DNA of 64,000 nucleotides, taken from the NCBI GenBank assembly GCA_019635585.1, contig JAHBZE010000002.1:682001-746000 (forward strand), written 5' to 3'. Source of the DNA: Xanthobacteraceae bacterium. GTDB taxonomy: Bacteria; Pseudomonadota; Alphaproteobacteria; Rhizobiales; Xanthobacteraceae. Numbering within the stretch: position 1 is the stretch's first letter; every line of letters begins with the position of its first letter. The notes under the pieces are model-generated. The model had not been told where the DNA came from and ran no database searches. It saw only the letters and a list, made by a program, of their open reading frames with translations. Positions 9,061-19,096 of the stretch are shown here, one piece after another. The position numbers and the translations under genes are program-made.

Positions 9061-10269
9061 TTATAGCAACGAAAATCCTATCATTCCGAGTGCCGTAACA
9101 AGGCCAAGGATCGGCACCCAAACTGGCACGACTAGGCCGGCGTGCCGCGGATGAATGAATTTCAGGCGTAGCAACGACAGATTGACCAGCGCGAACACAA
9201 CAAGGGTTGCCAACGACGTAAGTTCGGCGAGCCTCACCAGCGGCACGAATGCAGCAAGACAAAAGACCATTACCGAGGTAATTCCGGTTGCGATCAGGGG
9301 TGTTCCGGTCAGATGATTTACGTGGCCCAGTTGAGCCGGTAAATCTCCCTGCCGGGCCATTCCGTAGATTACGCGTGAAGCCATCGTCATCTGCGCAATG
9401 ACCGTGTTCAAGGTCGCACTGATTGCGACGGCGCTGATGGCGGGCGCGCCAAATCCCGCCACTTCGTGAAAGACCATCGCAAGCGGAGCGTTGCTTTGCG
9501 CGAGCTTCTCGATCGGAACGGCAGTGACCGAGATCGCTCCGATCAGCATATAGAGCGAACAGGAGATAACGAGCGTAAGAAGCATCGCCAACGGTACGTT
9601 GCGGCTCGGCTCATGTGCCTCCTCGACAACATTCACCAAATCTTCGAACCCGATGAACGCAAAGAAAGCCAACAGGGCTCCCAGAAAAATTCCGGCGACG
9701 ATATCCGGCTCGAAAGGAGGCACTGCAAACAGAGTGCTGCCGAATGGCACTCCGGCCTTCGCCGCCGCGGCGATAATCGCCACCAGCGCGCCAACTTCGA
9801 TCAGCGTAAGCACGCTCGTTAGGACGACCGACTCGAGAATTCCCCAAGCGGTTATAGCCGTGACAAGAAGAACAACGCCGATCGTCAAATATTCGCGGGG
9901 TATACTTACAAACTCCGAAATATAGCCGACCGCCCCCAACGTCACGGCGGCAGAAGCAACCACGCCAATGATAATCGTGAGACTTCCGGTCAAGAAGGAT
10001 AATGTGCCCGAGCGAAAGGCAGCCTTTACATAGGCCGCTTCGCCTGCGGCAACGGGAAACCGCGTGCACAACTCGGCATAGGAAGCCACGCTTAGAGCCA
10101 TCACGATTCCGGCAAGAGCAAAGGCGAGCGGCGCGTAAGTTCCTGCGTGTCCGGCGATCGTGCCGATCAGTACATAAATTCCGGCGCCAACCGTGATTCC
10201 AGTGCCGTAGAGCACGAGAAGAGGAAGGCCGAGCCGCCGGCGAAGTTGTCCTTTTGGAGCCGCGCTCAT
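9061..10269 (-). CDS. APC-family amino-acid permease
   Basis: A 402-residue inner-membrane transporter with about twelve hydrophobic helices. The first helix carries YGTGITVGAGIYVLIG, the unwound substrate-binding segment of the amino acid-polyamine-organocation superfamily, and FAFIGFEDLVNVVEEAHEPSRN is the conserved TM6 and following loop with its PxRxxP-like turn. Length is slightly short of the common 430-500 residues but both ends look complete. The substrate cannot be assigned. The start overlaps a short upstream ORF by ATGA. Expression may come from the FNR/FixK box at 10484. Its 3' end is followed by the cytochrome c promoter region. Confidence 0.85.
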   Translation of the reverse strand: MSAAPKGQLRRRLGLPLLVLYGTGITVGAGIYVLIGTIAGHAGTYAPLAFALAGIVMALSVASYAELCTRFPVAAGEAAYVKAAFRSGTLSFLTGSLTIIIGVVASAAVTLGAVGYISEFVSIPREYLTIGVVLLVTAITAWGILESVVLTSVLTLIEVGALVAIIAAAAKAGVPFGSTLFAVPPFEPDIVAGIFLGALLAFFAFIGFEDLVNVVEEAHEPSRNVPLAMLLTLVISCSLYMLIGAISVTAVPIEKLAQSNAPLAMVFHEVAGFGAPAISAVAISATLNTVIAQMTMASRVIYGMARQGDLPAQLGHVNHLTGTPLIATGITSVMVFCLAAFVPLVRLAELTSLATLVVFALVNLSLLRLKFIHPRHAGLVVPVWVPILGLVTALGMIGFSLL

Positions 10270-10469
10270 GTGATGGCCGCATTTTCATCAGCGGTTGGAA
10301 GTACCGCTGCGCCCTGAAAGCCGCCGTAACGAAGGCCGTCAATGGCCTTGCTGGTCCGTTCCAAGGAGTGGGTCGTAATGGTTGTCTTGATGTACATCGC
10401 GGTCAGTACGCGGAATAAATCAACGCCGTCCTGCTGCGTCAGATCGATTTCCTTGAAGCATATTGGCAT
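10266..10469 (-). CDS. Short ORF ahead of amino-acid permease (uncertain)
   Basis: A 67-codon frame, not recognised, ending in an ATGA overlap with the permease start. The overlap suggests translational coupling and is the main support. An internal ATG at 10397 would give 43 residues beginning MYIKTTITTHSLERTSKAID; this shorter form fits better if transcription starts near 10450 from the adjacent FNR/FixK box. No signal peptide, membrane segment or known motif is visible. It could be a leader that feeds ribosomes into the permease rather than a functional protein, or a chance frame. Confidence 0.35.
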   Translation of the reverse strand: MPICFKEIDLTQQDGVDLFRVLTAMYIKTTITTHSLERTSKAIDGLRYGGFQGAAVLPTADENAAIT

Positions 10470-10483
10470 ACCCTCGCATGCCC

Positions 10484-10497
10484 TTGATTCAGGTCAA
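10484..10497. promoter_or_regulatory. FNR/FixK box between two divergent transcripts
   Basis: TTGATTCAGGTCAA matches TTGAT-N4-ATCAA with one mismatch. Plausible -10 elements lie at similar distance on each side: TATGTT (10519-10524) on the plus strand toward the DUF3775 gene, and TATGCT (10463-10458) on the minus strand toward the permease. Each inferred start is about 40 bases from the box centre. The remaining 10498-10627 region holds no other visible feature. Confidence 0.6.
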
Positions 10498-10627
10498 GAC
10501 AGTGTCTGGATGCGCGGCTATGTTTTGAACGAAATATTTCTCCGGCCCGCGCTCCGGCGCTGCTACATCGAGACCGATCCGGTATCGTTGCACGGCTACT
10601 AGCGCTTGTGCCAATAGGAGCAGTGTC

Positions 10628-11047
10628 ATGCGCGCGCCAGTATTCTCTCCCACTCTCGCAATCTCACTTGAAAAGGTTTGCTTCATCGCTTTGAAGGCGC
10701 GGGAGTTCGACGTGAAAGACGCGGTGAGCGATCCGGGAAGCGGCTCCAACGCATCAGACGACATGATGATCGACGTTCTGGAAGATCATCCGGACGATCC
10801 TACCTACTCGGAACTAAGAGTATTCATCAACGGCCTCACCGAAGACGAGCAGATCGATCTTGTCGCGCTCGCCTGGCTTGGACGCGATGACAACTCACCC
10901 GAGGATTGGCCGGAGCTCAGAAGCGAAGCCGAACGCGCTCACAACAAGCGCACTGCTTCCTATCTGCTCGGTATGCCGATGCTGCCGGACCAGCTTGAAC
11001 AAGCTCTGTCGATGCTGGGCCACAACTGCAGCGAATATGACCTCTAA
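10628..11047 (+). CDS. DUF3775 domain protein
   Basis: A 139-residue soluble acidic protein. The pattern LKAREFDVKDAV, then SNASDDMM, FINGLTEDEQIDLVALAWLG and YLLGMPMLPDQLEQ matches the DUF3775 family, common in alphaproteobacteria and of unknown function. No catalytic or metal motif is evident. It stands alone, divergent from the permease ORFs, with an FNR/FixK box about 130 bases upstream. The stretch to kdpE (11048-11133) contains no clear terminator. Family assignment is by remembered pattern. Confidence 0.82.
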   Translation: MRAPVFSPTLAISLEKVCFIALKAREFDVKDAVSDPGSGSNASDDMMIDVLEDHPDDPTYSELRVFINGLTEDEQIDLVALAWLGRDDNSPEDWPELRSEAERAHNKRTASYLLGMPMLPDQLEQALSMLGHNCSEYDL

Positions 11048-11133
11048 AGGCGTGACTCGGCGAAAAAGGCTTGATCGCAAAACGCGCTGAAAGTTCCCAT
11101 CTCTCGTGGCGTCGGACGCTGGCGGATTCGACC

Positions 11134-11820
11134 CTACCCTTCCATCCTGTAGCCAATTCCCGGTTCAGTCTTGATGATCGCTGGGTCGTCGGCGTTCTCT
11201 TCGATCTTCTGCCGAAGCTGCCCGATATAGACCCGCAAGTACTGCGTATCGCTCGTATGCGCCGCGCCCCATACAGCCGCGAGAATTTGCCGATGCGTGA
11301 CGACGCGGCCCGCATGCCGGACGAGGAACGCCAGCAGTTCAAACTCCTTCGGCGTCAGGTGTACCTCTTCGCCCGCGCGCGTTACGCGGTGTTTTACCGT
11401 GTCGATCTCTACGTTACCGATCCGCACTGCGGCAACTCCACCATCACGTTCGATGCGGTGACGTAAAGCCGCGCGCAAGCGAGCCATCAGTTCGCCGACA
11501 CCAAACGGCTTATTGACGAAATCGTCCGCACCGAGATCGAGTGCCTCGATCTTCTCGGCCTCGCGATCACGGGCAGAGAGAACGACAATCGGTATCTTCG
11601 ACCACTCGCGCACTTGCCGGATCACGTCCTTGCCATCGCCGTCTGGTAGCCCGAGATCGAGAACCACTACGTCAGGCGCCTTCGCGGCGATGCGCTGCAC
11701 GGCTTCTTTCACAGTACCGACAGCCTCGATTTCGTAGTTGTTCGCCTCAAGCGCGGGCTTGAGAAACCGCAGGATGGCGGGTTCATCATCAACTACGAGA
11801 ACGCGGGTTTTCGCGCTCAT
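11134..11820 (-). CDS. kdpE: KdpE, potassium-response regulator
   Basis: A 228-residue OmpR/PhoB-type response regulator that activates kdpFABC when phosphorylated by KdpD. The receiver domain (1-120) has the phospho-acceptor aspartate in VVVLDLGLPDGDG, the acidic pair in VVDDEPAIL and the conserved lysine in VNKPFGVGEL. The winged-helix DNA-binding domain (about 130-226) ends TEPGIGYRMEG, as in KdpE proteins. The start overlaps the kdpD stop by ATGA. It is the last gene of the kdp run, so sensor and regulator lie at the 3' end of the transporter operon. Confidence 0.95.
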   Translation of the reverse strand: MSAKTRVLVVDDEPAILRFLKPALEANNYEIEAVGTVKEAVQRIAAKAPDVVVLDLGLPDGDGKDVIRQVREWSKIPIVVLSARDREAEKIEALDLGADDFVNKPFGVGELMARLRAALRHRIERDGGVAAVRIGNVEIDTVKHRVTRAGEEVHLTPKEFELLAFLVRHAGRVVTHRQILAAVWGAAHTSDTQYLRVYIGQLRQKIEENADDPAIIKTEPGIGYRMEG

Positions 11821-14477
11821 GGCGTTGCCTTCGCGCGCGGGAAGGTCAGCGTGAAAAGCGCACCACGGCCCGCCATGACCGGACTTGCCACTTCGATCTG
11901 ACCGCCGTGTGCCTGCATAATACCCTTCGCGATCGCTAGACCGAGGCCGACACCGTCGCTTGGCGTGCGCGTCGAACCGGGCCGGAGATTCGATACGAAC
12001 CTATCGAACACATGGGCAAGCTCATCTTTTGCGATGCCGGGACCATCGTCCGCGATCTTAAGCATTATGCGATCATCTGCGATCTCGGCGGAAATCATCA
12101 CCGATGTCTTCGGCGGCGTATGCGACACCGCATTCTGCAAGACGTTACCAACGGCCTGCTCGGCCAGCAGCGCATCTGCTCGCACAAGCGGAAGATCTTG
12201 AGGCAATGATACACTGATCCCGTGATCGGATTGCGCCCGGCGTGCGGTAGCCACGACGCGATCTATAATCTCACGAAGATCAACCCAATCCTTCCGTACT
12301 TCCAAGCCGCCTGCGTCGATACGGGTTATAGAAAGAAGGTTCCGCACCATCCCGTCGAGATGCGTAGCCTCATTCTTGATCTGCGCAAGCAACTCGCGCT
12401 TAGCGTTTTCGTCGAGCTTGCCGCCATAGTCGAGGATACTCGTCGCCGAGCCGAGGATCGATGCCAGCGGCGTCCGGAAGTCGTGTGAGATAGACGCAAG
12501 CAGCGTGTTACGCACCTTCTCGGTTTCAGCAGCCGCCTTTGTATCGATGATCTCGCCGCTCATGTTAGCGCGTTCGAGCGCGGCGGCTGTTTGTTCGACA
12601 AGAGTATCGAGAAGCGCCCGCGTTTCTGCGTCGACCCCGCTCTGCAACACGCCGACGACGCCCAACTTCGTTCGCGGCGTTCGCAATGGGACGAACAACC
12701 AAGCCACAGTCGGCAGAGTTGCGGTACCCGCACCTGCAGGCTCGTCTCGTTCCGCCGCCCATCGTGCAGCGCTCATGCTTGCGAGATCGAGCTCATCGAG
12801 CGGCGGCCAGGCCGCTGCGAGTTTTAGACTACTCGCGTCATCAAGCAGAATCGCGGTCGGAGCCTGAATACTCGAATGTATCTCGGTCGCAGCCGCTTCC
12901 GCTATGTCGTTAAACGAAGCGAGGCCCGACAGCTTTCGCGTGAAATCGTAAAGTCTGCGGGTTGCGAGCGTTCGAGAGGCGGAAGCCTTAGCCTGCTCTC
13001 GCGCGCGACCTGCGAGCGCGGACGTAAGAACGGCTACGGCGAGAAATACAACGAGCGCGAACAGTTCATGAGGCTCTGCAACCGTGAAGGTGTAGGTAGG
13101 CTCGATAAAAAAGAAATTATAAGCAAGAAACGAAAGTATCGAGGCGTAAATCGCCGGAACGACGCCGAATGTTACCGCAGCGAACAATACCGTGAGCAGA
13201 AACGCCATCGATATGTTCGGCAGCCGCGTAATTGCAGAAAGTGCAAGCCCGATGCCGACTGCCGTTGCGACTGCAACGGTTGACCATGCATAAGGCGCGA
13301 AAGCCCACTGCATCGTGGGAAGCCGCCACCGATCAGCACGGCGCTGCTCAACGCCTGCGGAAACGAAATGCACCGCTATGTCCCCCGAACGCCGCAGGAC
13401 TTCGTGCGGTAGAGAGCTGCGAAATAGTCCGGCGATGAAACGACCTCTGTTCTTACCGATGACGATCTGCGTGACGTTCTCAAAGCGGGCGAAACGAACA
13501 ATCTCGTCCGCAAGATCATTGCCGACGAGTGTCTTCGTCTCCGCCCCAAGCGATTCCGCGAGTTTCAGCGCCTCGCCGACGTTGCGCCGTTGACCGGTCG
13601 TGAGCACAGTTTCCGATCGCTCCGCCGTCGCCACGATCCACGGCGCGGCCATGATGTCGGCAAGGCGCTTTGCGGCTCGCACTACGCGCTGGGCGCTTTC
13701 GTCAGCCCCGACGCAGGCCAGGATTCGTTCTCCGGCCGCCCACGGCCCTTCTATTGCGCCCGCCTGCATATCGCCGACGAGATCGCTATCAACGCTTTCG
13801 GCTGCGCGACGAAGCGCAAGCTCACGAAGTGCTTTCAGGTTTTGTGGCTTGAAAAAATTCGCCGCGGCTTGAGTTGCGGTATCTTGAACGTATACCTTTC
13901 CGCCAGCTAACCGCTTGATCAGTTCGTCGGGTGGAAGATCAATAAGCGCAATTTCATTAGCCTGCTCGAACACGCGGTCCGGAATGGTTTCTCGAACGCG
14001 GACCTTCGTAATCTTCTGAATCACGTCGTTGAGACTTTCGAGATGTTGCACGTTCAAAGTAGTCCAGACATCGATGCCCGCTGCAAGAATCTCCTCAATA
14101 TCCTGCCACCGTTTCGGATGTCTTCCGCCAGGAACGTTCGTGTGTGCATATTCATCGACCAGGATAAGCTGCGGCTTGCGTGCAATCGCCGCGTCAAGAT
14201 CGAACTCATGCATAACGCGGTTCTGATAGATGAGCGGCTTGCGTGCCAGCACCTCAAGTCCCTGGACGAGCGCCTCGGTTTCGCGGCGTCCGTGCGTTTC
14301 GACAAGGCCGACGACGACTTCGCGGCCTGCCTCCAACTCGGCGCGCGCGGCGGCAAGCATCGCGTAGGTTTTGCCTACACCAGGCGCGGCGCCAAGAAAA
14401 ATCTTCAGGCGTCCACGCCCCTCGCGGTTCGCGCGGGTCAAGAGGGCATCGGGGGAGGCTCTAAGTTCTGCGGGCAT
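11817..14477 (-). CDS. kdpD: KdpD, potassium/turgor sensor histidine kinase
   Basis: An 886-residue membrane kinase of the usual KdpD length. Domains in order: N-terminal KdpD domain with Walker A GAAPGVGKTYAM (about 30-41) and DEYAHTNVPGGRHPKRW; a Usp-like segment (about 250-370); a four-helix DUF4118 membrane block (about 395-500); a GAF-like region; HisKA with the phosphorylated histidine in SISHDFRTPLASIL; and HATPase with DDGPGIAKDEL and GVGLGLAIAKG. Known role: senses low K+ and ionic conditions, and phosphorylates KdpE. It lies 21 bases after kdpC and overlaps kdpE by ATGA. Confidence 0.95.
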   Translation of the reverse strand: MPAELRASPDALLTRANREGRGRLKIFLGAAPGVGKTYAMLAAARAELEAGREVVVGLVETHGRRETEALVQGLEVLARKPLIYQNRVMHEFDLDAAIARKPQLILVDEYAHTNVPGGRHPKRWQDIEEILAAGIDVWTTLNVQHLESLNDVIQKITKVRVRETIPDRVFEQANEIALIDLPPDELIKRLAGGKVYVQDTATQAAANFFKPQNLKALRELALRRAAESVDSDLVGDMQAGAIEGPWAAGERILACVGADESAQRVVRAAKRLADIMAAPWIVATAERSETVLTTGQRRNVGEALKLAESLGAETKTLVGNDLADEIVRFARFENVTQIVIGKNRGRFIAGLFRSSLPHEVLRRSGDIAVHFVSAGVEQRRADRWRLPTMQWAFAPYAWSTVAVATAVGIGLALSAITRLPNISMAFLLTVLFAAVTFGVVPAIYASILSFLAYNFFFIEPTYTFTVAEPHELFALVVFLAVAVLTSALAGRAREQAKASASRTLATRRLYDFTRKLSGLASFNDIAEAAATEIHSSIQAPTAILLDDASSLKLAAAWPPLDELDLASMSAARWAAERDEPAGAGTATLPTVAWLFVPLRTPRTKLGVVGVLQSGVDAETRALLDTLVEQTAAALERANMSGEIIDTKAAAETEKVRNTLLASISHDFRTPLASILGSATSILDYGGKLDENAKRELLAQIKNEATHLDGMVRNLLSITRIDAGGLEVRKDWVDLREIIDRVVATARRAQSDHGISVSLPQDLPLVRADALLAEQAVGNVLQNAVSHTPPKTSVMISAEIADDRIMLKIADDGPGIAKDELAHVFDRFVSNLRPGSTRTPSDGVGLGLAIAKGIMQAHGGQIEVASPVMAGRGALFTLTFPRAKATP

Positions 14478-14498
14478 CAGGTTTCCTGCCCCGCCATT

Positions 14499-15101
14499 TT
14501 ACGGCTTTGAGCGGTCCAACGCGAGATTGAGCTTGAGTACATTGACACGCAATTCGCCAAAGACTCCAAGAAAACGGCCTTCGGTATGCTCAGCAACAAG
14601 CTGCGCAACACGCTCAATCGGCAGTCCCCGGGCGCCTGCAACGCGCGCGACCTGCAATGCGGCGTAGGCAGGCGAGATATGCGGATCTAGCCCGCTTGCC
14701 GAAGCCGTGACGGCGTCAGCCGGAAGCCGCTTGCCGCCGGATTCTTTTGCGAGCTGCTCCGCATCTGCCTTGATCCGGTCAATTAATTTCTTCGACAGCG
14801 GGCCGAAATTCGAGCCGGAAGAATTCGCCGCGTTATATGGCGCGTCGATAGTCTTGGTATCATCTTTCGGATCAGGCGCAACAGTCGCCGACAACCTGGC
14901 CCTGAAATACCGGTCGGATGTAAAGTTCTGCCCGATTAGTTCGGAGCCGACTATTTGATCGCCGCGCAAAATCAAGCTGCCGTTTGCCTGTGCGGGCATT
15001 ACGGCCTGCGCAACGCCCGTTACCGCGAGCGGATAGCAAATTCCGGTGAGCACGGTCATCAGAATGAGAAGAACGAATGCTGGGCGAAGATGAACAAACA
15101 T
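14499..15101 (-). CDS. kdpC: KdpC, K+-transporting ATPase subunit C
   Basis: A 200-residue single-pass subunit of the KdpFABC complex. The N-terminal helix MFVHLRPAFVLLILMTVLTG, the region GSLILRGDQIVGSELIGQ with NF and YFRARLSA, and the C-terminal DPHISPAYAALQVARVA are hallmarks of KdpC. The ATG at 15101 is preferred over an upstream TTG at 15119 because AGGAAG lies eight bases before it; the gap to the kdpB stop is then ten bases. KdpC stabilises the complex and aids ATP binding by KdpB. Confidence 0.95.
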   Translation of the reverse strand: MFVHLRPAFVLLILMTVLTGICYPLAVTGVAQAVMPAQANGSLILRGDQIVGSELIGQNFTSDRYFRARLSATVAPDPKDDTKTIDAPYNAANSSGSNFGPLSKKLIDRIKADAEQLAKESGGKRLPADAVTASASGLDPHISPAYAALQVARVAGARGLPIERVAQLVAEHTEGRFLGVFGELRVNVLKLNLALDRSKP

Positions 15102-15111
15102 GGCTTTCTTC

Positions 15112-17166
15112 CTACGCAAGGCCTAACACGGCGACGGTTAGATCGACGAGCTTGATACCGGCAAACGGAAGTAGGATACCGCCGAGCCCGTAGATCAAGA
15201 GGTTTCGGCGCAGAAGCGATGCCGCGCCTGCGGAACGATATTGAACGCCGCGCAGCGCAAGAGGGATTAGCGCGATGATGATCAGAGCGTTGAAGATTAC
15301 AGCCGAAAGTATTGCGCTCTTTGGCGTCGCGAGATGCATAACATTCAGGGCCTGTAGTTCGGGATAGGTCACGACGAAGAGAGCCGGGATAATCGCAAAA
15401 TATTTTGCGACATCGTTCGCAATCGAGAACGTTGTAAGCGATCCGCGTGTCATTAGAAGTTGTTTGCCGATCTCAACGACCTCGATAAGCTTCGTCGGAT
15501 TGGAGTCGAGATCGACCATATTTCCGGCTTCGCGCGCGGCCTGTGTGCCGGTCTGCATTGCGACGCCTACGTCCGCCTGCGCGAGCGCAGGAGCGTCATT
15601 CGTGCCGTCGCCGCACATGGCGATCAGGCGTCCGTTCGCCTGCTGTTCGCGGATATAGCGGAGCTTGTCCTCGGGCGTCGCTTCCGCGATGAAATCATCA
15701 ACGCCTGCCTCCGAAGCGATCGCCGCGGCTGTCACAGGATTATCGCCGGTCACCATCACGGTGCGGATACCCATACGGCGGAGTTCACCGAAGCGTTCCT
15801 TAATCTCCCCCTTTACGACATCCTTGAGGTGAATGACTCCAAGCAAACGCGCGCCATCGGCAAGCGCGAGCGGCGTACCGCCCGACTGTGCAATGCGATC
15901 GACTGCGCCACGGAAGTTCGCCGGTTCGGTCTTATTGCCTTCGTTTGCGCAGAATTTGAGCACAGCATCGACCGCGCCTTTGCGTAGCTTGTGTCCGCCG
16001 ACATCAACACCGGATAGCCGCGTTGATGCCGAGAACACGATCAGTTTCATATCATTCGATTTCGCAGTAGCCGATAGATTGTATTTTTCCTGCGCAAGCG
16101 AAACGATTGAGCGGCCTTCCGCCGTCTCGTCGGCAAGACTTGCGAGCCATGCAGCCTCGACAGCTTCCTTTTCCTGTACACCCGCTACCGGAATGATTTC
16201 GGTTGCCTGGCGATTGCCGAAGGTAATCGTGCCGGTCTTGTCGAGCAGAAGCGTATCGACGTCTCCCGCCGCCTCAACTGCCCGCCCCGACGTCGCAATG
16301 ACATTGAAGCGGATCAGACGATCCATCCCCGCAATACCGATTGCGGAAAGCAGGCCGCCAATCGTCGTCGGGATTAACGTCACGAGCAAAGCGATAAGAA
16401 CCGTCAGCGAAAGCTCCGTGCCGGAGTAACCGGCAAGCCCCCACAATGTGGCAACCGCGATCAGGAAGATCAGCGTCATTCCCGAAAGCAGGATAGAAAG
16501 CGCAAGTTCGTTCGGGGTCTTCTGTCGTTCCGCGCCTTCGACAAGCGCAATCATACGATCGAGAAAGGTCGAGCCCGCTTCGGCGGTGACTTTCACCTTA
16601 ACCCAGTCCGAAACAACGGTAGTGCCGCCAGTAACGGCAGAGCGGTCGCCGCCGGCCTCGCGGATCACCGGTGCGGACTCCCCGGTTATCGCCGCCTCAT
16701 TAACGGTGGCGACACCTTCGACGATTTCGCCGTCGGCGGGAATGAGATCGCCAGCCTCGACCAACACGATGTCGCCGATTCGCAGTTCGTCGGCCGCGAT
16801 GTGTTCGACAGCCTCGTCGACGATACCAGGAACGGCAAGGCGCTTCGCCATCACGTTCGAGCGCATGCCGCGAAGCGTCGCCGCCTGCGCCTTGCCTCTG
16901 CCCTCTGCTACCGCTTCCGCGAAGTTCGCGAATAGGACCGTGAACCAAAGCCACGCTGCGATCTGCCCGGAAAACGCAGGATCGCCGCTGCCGGTCACGA
17001 ACTCGCGGACGAAAATCGCGGTAACGACCGCTGCGACAATCTCCGTAACGAAAATCACCGGGTTACGGACGAGTTTACGCGGATCGAGCTTGATCAGCGC
17101 GTCGATAGAGGCCCGCCAGAAAATTGCGGGGTCGAAGAGAGAGGCCGCTTGAAGTTTCGATGCCAT
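15112..17166 (-). CDS. kdpB: KdpB, K+-transporting P-type ATPase catalytic subunit
   Basis: A 684-residue P-type ATPase. The phosphorylated aspartate is in [15 protein letters not shown], the TGES-type actuator loop is [18 protein letters not shown], and the hinge motif is [20 protein letters not shown]. Membrane helices flank these domains as in the family. It hydrolyses ATP to drive K+ through KdpA. GAGG lies just upstream of the ATG, and the gene follows kdpA after ten bases. All key residues appear intact. Confidence 0.96.
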   Translation of the reverse strand: MASKLQAASLFDPAIFWRASIDALIKLDPRKLVRNPVIFVTEIVAAVVTAIFVREFVTGSGDPAFSGQIAAWLWFTVLFANFAEAVAEGRGKAQAATLRGMRSNVMAKRLAVPGIVDEAVEHIAADELRIGDIVLVEAGDLIPADGEIVEGVATVNEAAITGESAPVIREAGGDRSAVTGGTTVVSDWVKVKVTAEAGSTFLDRMIALVEGAERQKTPNELALSILLSGMTLIFLIAVATLWGLAGYSGTELSLTVLIALLVTLIPTTIGGLLSAIGIAGMDRLIRFNVIATSGRAVEAAGDVDTLLLDKTGTITFGNRQATEIIPVAGVQEKEAVEAAWLASLADETAEGRSIVSLAQEKYNLSATAKSNDMKLIVFSASTRLSGVDVGGHKLRKGAVDAVLKFCANEGNKTEPANFRGAVDRIAQSGGTPLALADGARLLGVIHLKDVVKGEIKERFGELRRMGIRTVMVTGDNPVTAAAIASEAGVDDFIAEATPEDKLRYIREQQANGRLIAMCGDGTNDAPALAQADVGVAMQTGTQAAREAGNMVDLDSNPTKLIEVVEIGKQLLMTRGSLTTFSIANDVAKYFAIIPALFVVTYPELQALNVMHLATPKSAILSAVIFNALIIIALIPLALRGVQYRSAGAASLLRRNLLIYGLGGILLPFAGIKLVDLTVAVLGLA

Positions 17167-17176
17167 GTTTGCCTCC

Positions 17177-18886
17177 TCAGAAAGTCTTGCCCGCGAGCAT
17201 CAACAGATGCTCGACAATCGGGCCGAGTGCGAGCGCGGGAAAGAATTGCAGGCCGCCGACGATCAGGATCACGCCTATAAGCAACCCGACAAACAGCGGC
17301 GTATGGGTCGGGAACGTACCTGCGGATGCGGGTGAGCGCTTCTTTGCCGCCAGCGAACCTGCAATCGCCATCATCGGCACGATATAAGCGAACCGGCCGA
17401 GGAGCATCGAGATGCCAAGCGTAGTATTGTACCATTTCGTATTCGCGCTCAGCCCCGCGAAGGCAGAGCCGTTGTTACCGGTCGCAGACGAATAGGCGTA
17501 GAGAATCTCGCTTAAGCCGTGCGGCCCGTTATTCGCGAGACTTTCCAGCGCGAACGGCAAATTTGCAGCCGCTGCGGAAAACCCGAGGATACAAAGCGGC
17601 AATATCAGCACCGCGAACATTGCGAGTTTCATCTCACGCGCTTCAATTTTCTTTCCCAGATACTCGGGCGTGCGGCCGACCATAAGTCCCGCGATGAAGA
17701 CAGCGAGGATTGCGAAGATCAGCATGCCGTACAGGCCGGAGCCGACGCCGCCTGGAAGCACCTCGCCGAGCTTGATCATGATCAGCGGTATCATGCCGGC
17801 CAGCGGCGTGAACGAGTCGTGCATCGCGTTAACCGCGCCGCACGAAAGACCCGTGGTGACCGCGGCGTAGAGCGCCGACATAACGACGCCGAAGCGAACT
17901 TCCTTGCCTTCAAGGTTGCCGCTGGACGGATCGATGCCGAACGCAGCGAAAGCCGGATTGCCGCCCGCCTCAGCCCAATAAGCTATGCCAACACCTGCGA
18001 CCAGAATCACAAGCATCGCCAAAAGCAGCGCCCAGCCTTGGCGCGTATCTCCCGCCATCTTGCCGAAGGTGTAGGGCAACGATGCCGAAATCGCGAGCAT
18101 CGCCCATATCGAAATCAGATTACTGATCGCATTCGGGTTCTCGAACGGATGCGCGGAATTCACGTTGAAGAAGCCGCCGCCGTTCGTGCCGAGCTGCTTG
18201 ATCGCTTCCTGCGACGCGACGGGACCGATAGCGATGGTTTGCGCCGCACCTTCCAGCGTTTTCACATCTACAGACGCGAGCAGGGTTTGCGGCAGGCCGC
18301 TCGCAACAAACGCGAGCGCGACGATAACCGAAAACGGCAGCAGAACGTAAAGTGTCGCGCGGGTCATGTCGACCCAGAAGTTTCCGACATATGCCGCGCC
18401 GGATCGGGCGAACGCGCGCACAAAAGCGATCGCGAGCGCGATGCCTGTTGCGGCAGATAGGAAGTTCTGCACGGTGAGCCCGGTCATTTGCGCGAAGTGG
18501 CTCATCGTCGTTTCGCCGCCATACGCCTGCCAATTCGTATTCGTAACGAAACTGATCGCGGTGTTGAACGCGAGATCGGGAGCGACCGCGGAGAATCCTT
18601 GCGGGTTCAACGGAAAGAAGCCTTGCAAGCGCAGGATCAGGTAGAGCAGCAGAAAGCCTGCGGCGTTGAAGACAATCATTGCGACCGTGTAGGCGAACCA
18701 TCCCTGTTCTTTCGCGGGGTCGACGCCCGCGAGCCGATAGAAACCGCGCTCAATGGGGCCGAGTACAATCGTAAGCGGCGTACGTTCACCCTGAAACACG
18801 CGCGCCATGTATCCACCGAGCGGCTTCACGCAGACGAGCACGAGCGCGAATAGAATGCCGATTTGCAGCCAGCCGATTGCGGTCAT
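17177..18886 (-). CDS. kdpA: KdpA, K+-binding and translocating subunit
   Basis: A 569-residue polytopic membrane protein of normal KdpA length. It has the four channel-like repeats, with filter-type segments such as [32 protein letters not shown] and [13 protein letters not shown], and the conserved block [13 protein letters not shown]. It supplies the high-affinity K+ path of KdpFABC. The ATG at 18886 follows GGAGA and lies 24 bases after the kdpF stop, so kdpF-A-B-C-D-E form one transcription unit. Confidence 0.96.
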   Translation of the reverse strand: MTAIGWLQIGILFALVLVCVKPLGGYMARVFQGERTPLTIVLGPIERGFYRLAGVDPAKEQGWFAYTVAMIVFNAAGFLLLYLILRLQGFFPLNPQGFSAVAPDLAFNTAISFVTNTNWQAYGGETTMSHFAQMTGLTVQNFLSAATGIALAIAFVRAFARSGAAYVGNFWVDMTRATLYVLLPFSVIVALAFVASGLPQTLLASVDVKTLEGAAQTIAIGPVASQEAIKQLGTNGGGFFNVNSAHPFENPNAISNLISIWAMLAISASLPYTFGKMAGDTRQGWALLLAMLVILVAGVGIAYWAEAGGNPAFAAFGIDPSSGNLEGKEVRFGVVMSALYAAVTTGLSCGAVNAMHDSFTPLAGMIPLIMIKLGEVLPGGVGSGLYGMLIFAILAVFIAGLMVGRTPEYLGKKIEAREMKLAMFAVLILPLCILGFSAAAANLPFALESLANNGPHGLSEILYAYSSATGNNGSAFAGLSANTKWYNTTLGISMLLGRFAYIVPMMAIAGSLAAKKRSPASAGTFPTHTPLFVGLLIGVILIVGGLQFFPALALGPIVEHLLMLAGKTF

Positions 18887-18910
18887 GGCAGTTCTCCAAT
18901 GCCCGTCGCG

Positions 18911-18997
18911 TTAGAAGCGTTCGGGCCGCAACAGAGTGAAAAGCAGATAAGCGCCGAGGATCAGCGCAAGTGCGAGGCCGATGATTGGCTCAGTCAT
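18911..18997 (-). CDS. kdpF: KdpF, small K+-ATPase subunit
   Basis: A 28-residue membrane peptide beginning MTEPIIGLALALILGAYLLF and ending LLRPERF. The size, single hydrophobic helix, terminal RPE(R/K)F and position directly before kdpA are diagnostic for KdpF, which binds and stabilises the KdpABC complex. The upstream GAGCGCGGGT sequence could serve as ribosome site. Confidence 0.9.
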   Translation of the reverse strand: MTEPIIGLALALILGAYLLFTLLRPERF

Positions 18998-19007
18998 ACC
19001 CGCGCTC

Positions 19008-19091
19008 CTAGATGTAGCGCGCGGCGGCGGCATAAAGGCCGAGCAGCGCGAAGCCGCCAAGGCCGAGGCCGAGAAAAATCGCGTCCAGCAT
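19008..19091 (-). CDS. 27-residue membrane ORF at head of kdp operon
   Basis: A short frame encoding MLDAIFLGLGLGGFALLGLY then AAAARYI. It is one hydrophobic helix with a charged end, ending ten bases before the kdpF ATG. Comparable tiny ORFs are often found before kdpF in proteobacteria, so it may be an unnamed accessory peptide or a translated leader. No clear Shine-Dalgarno is present; instead a perfect inverted repeat sits just upstream. Real translation is not proven. Confidence 0.55.
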   Translation of the reverse strand: MLDAIFLGLGLGGFALLGLYAAAARYI

Positions 19092-19096
19092 GGTTC

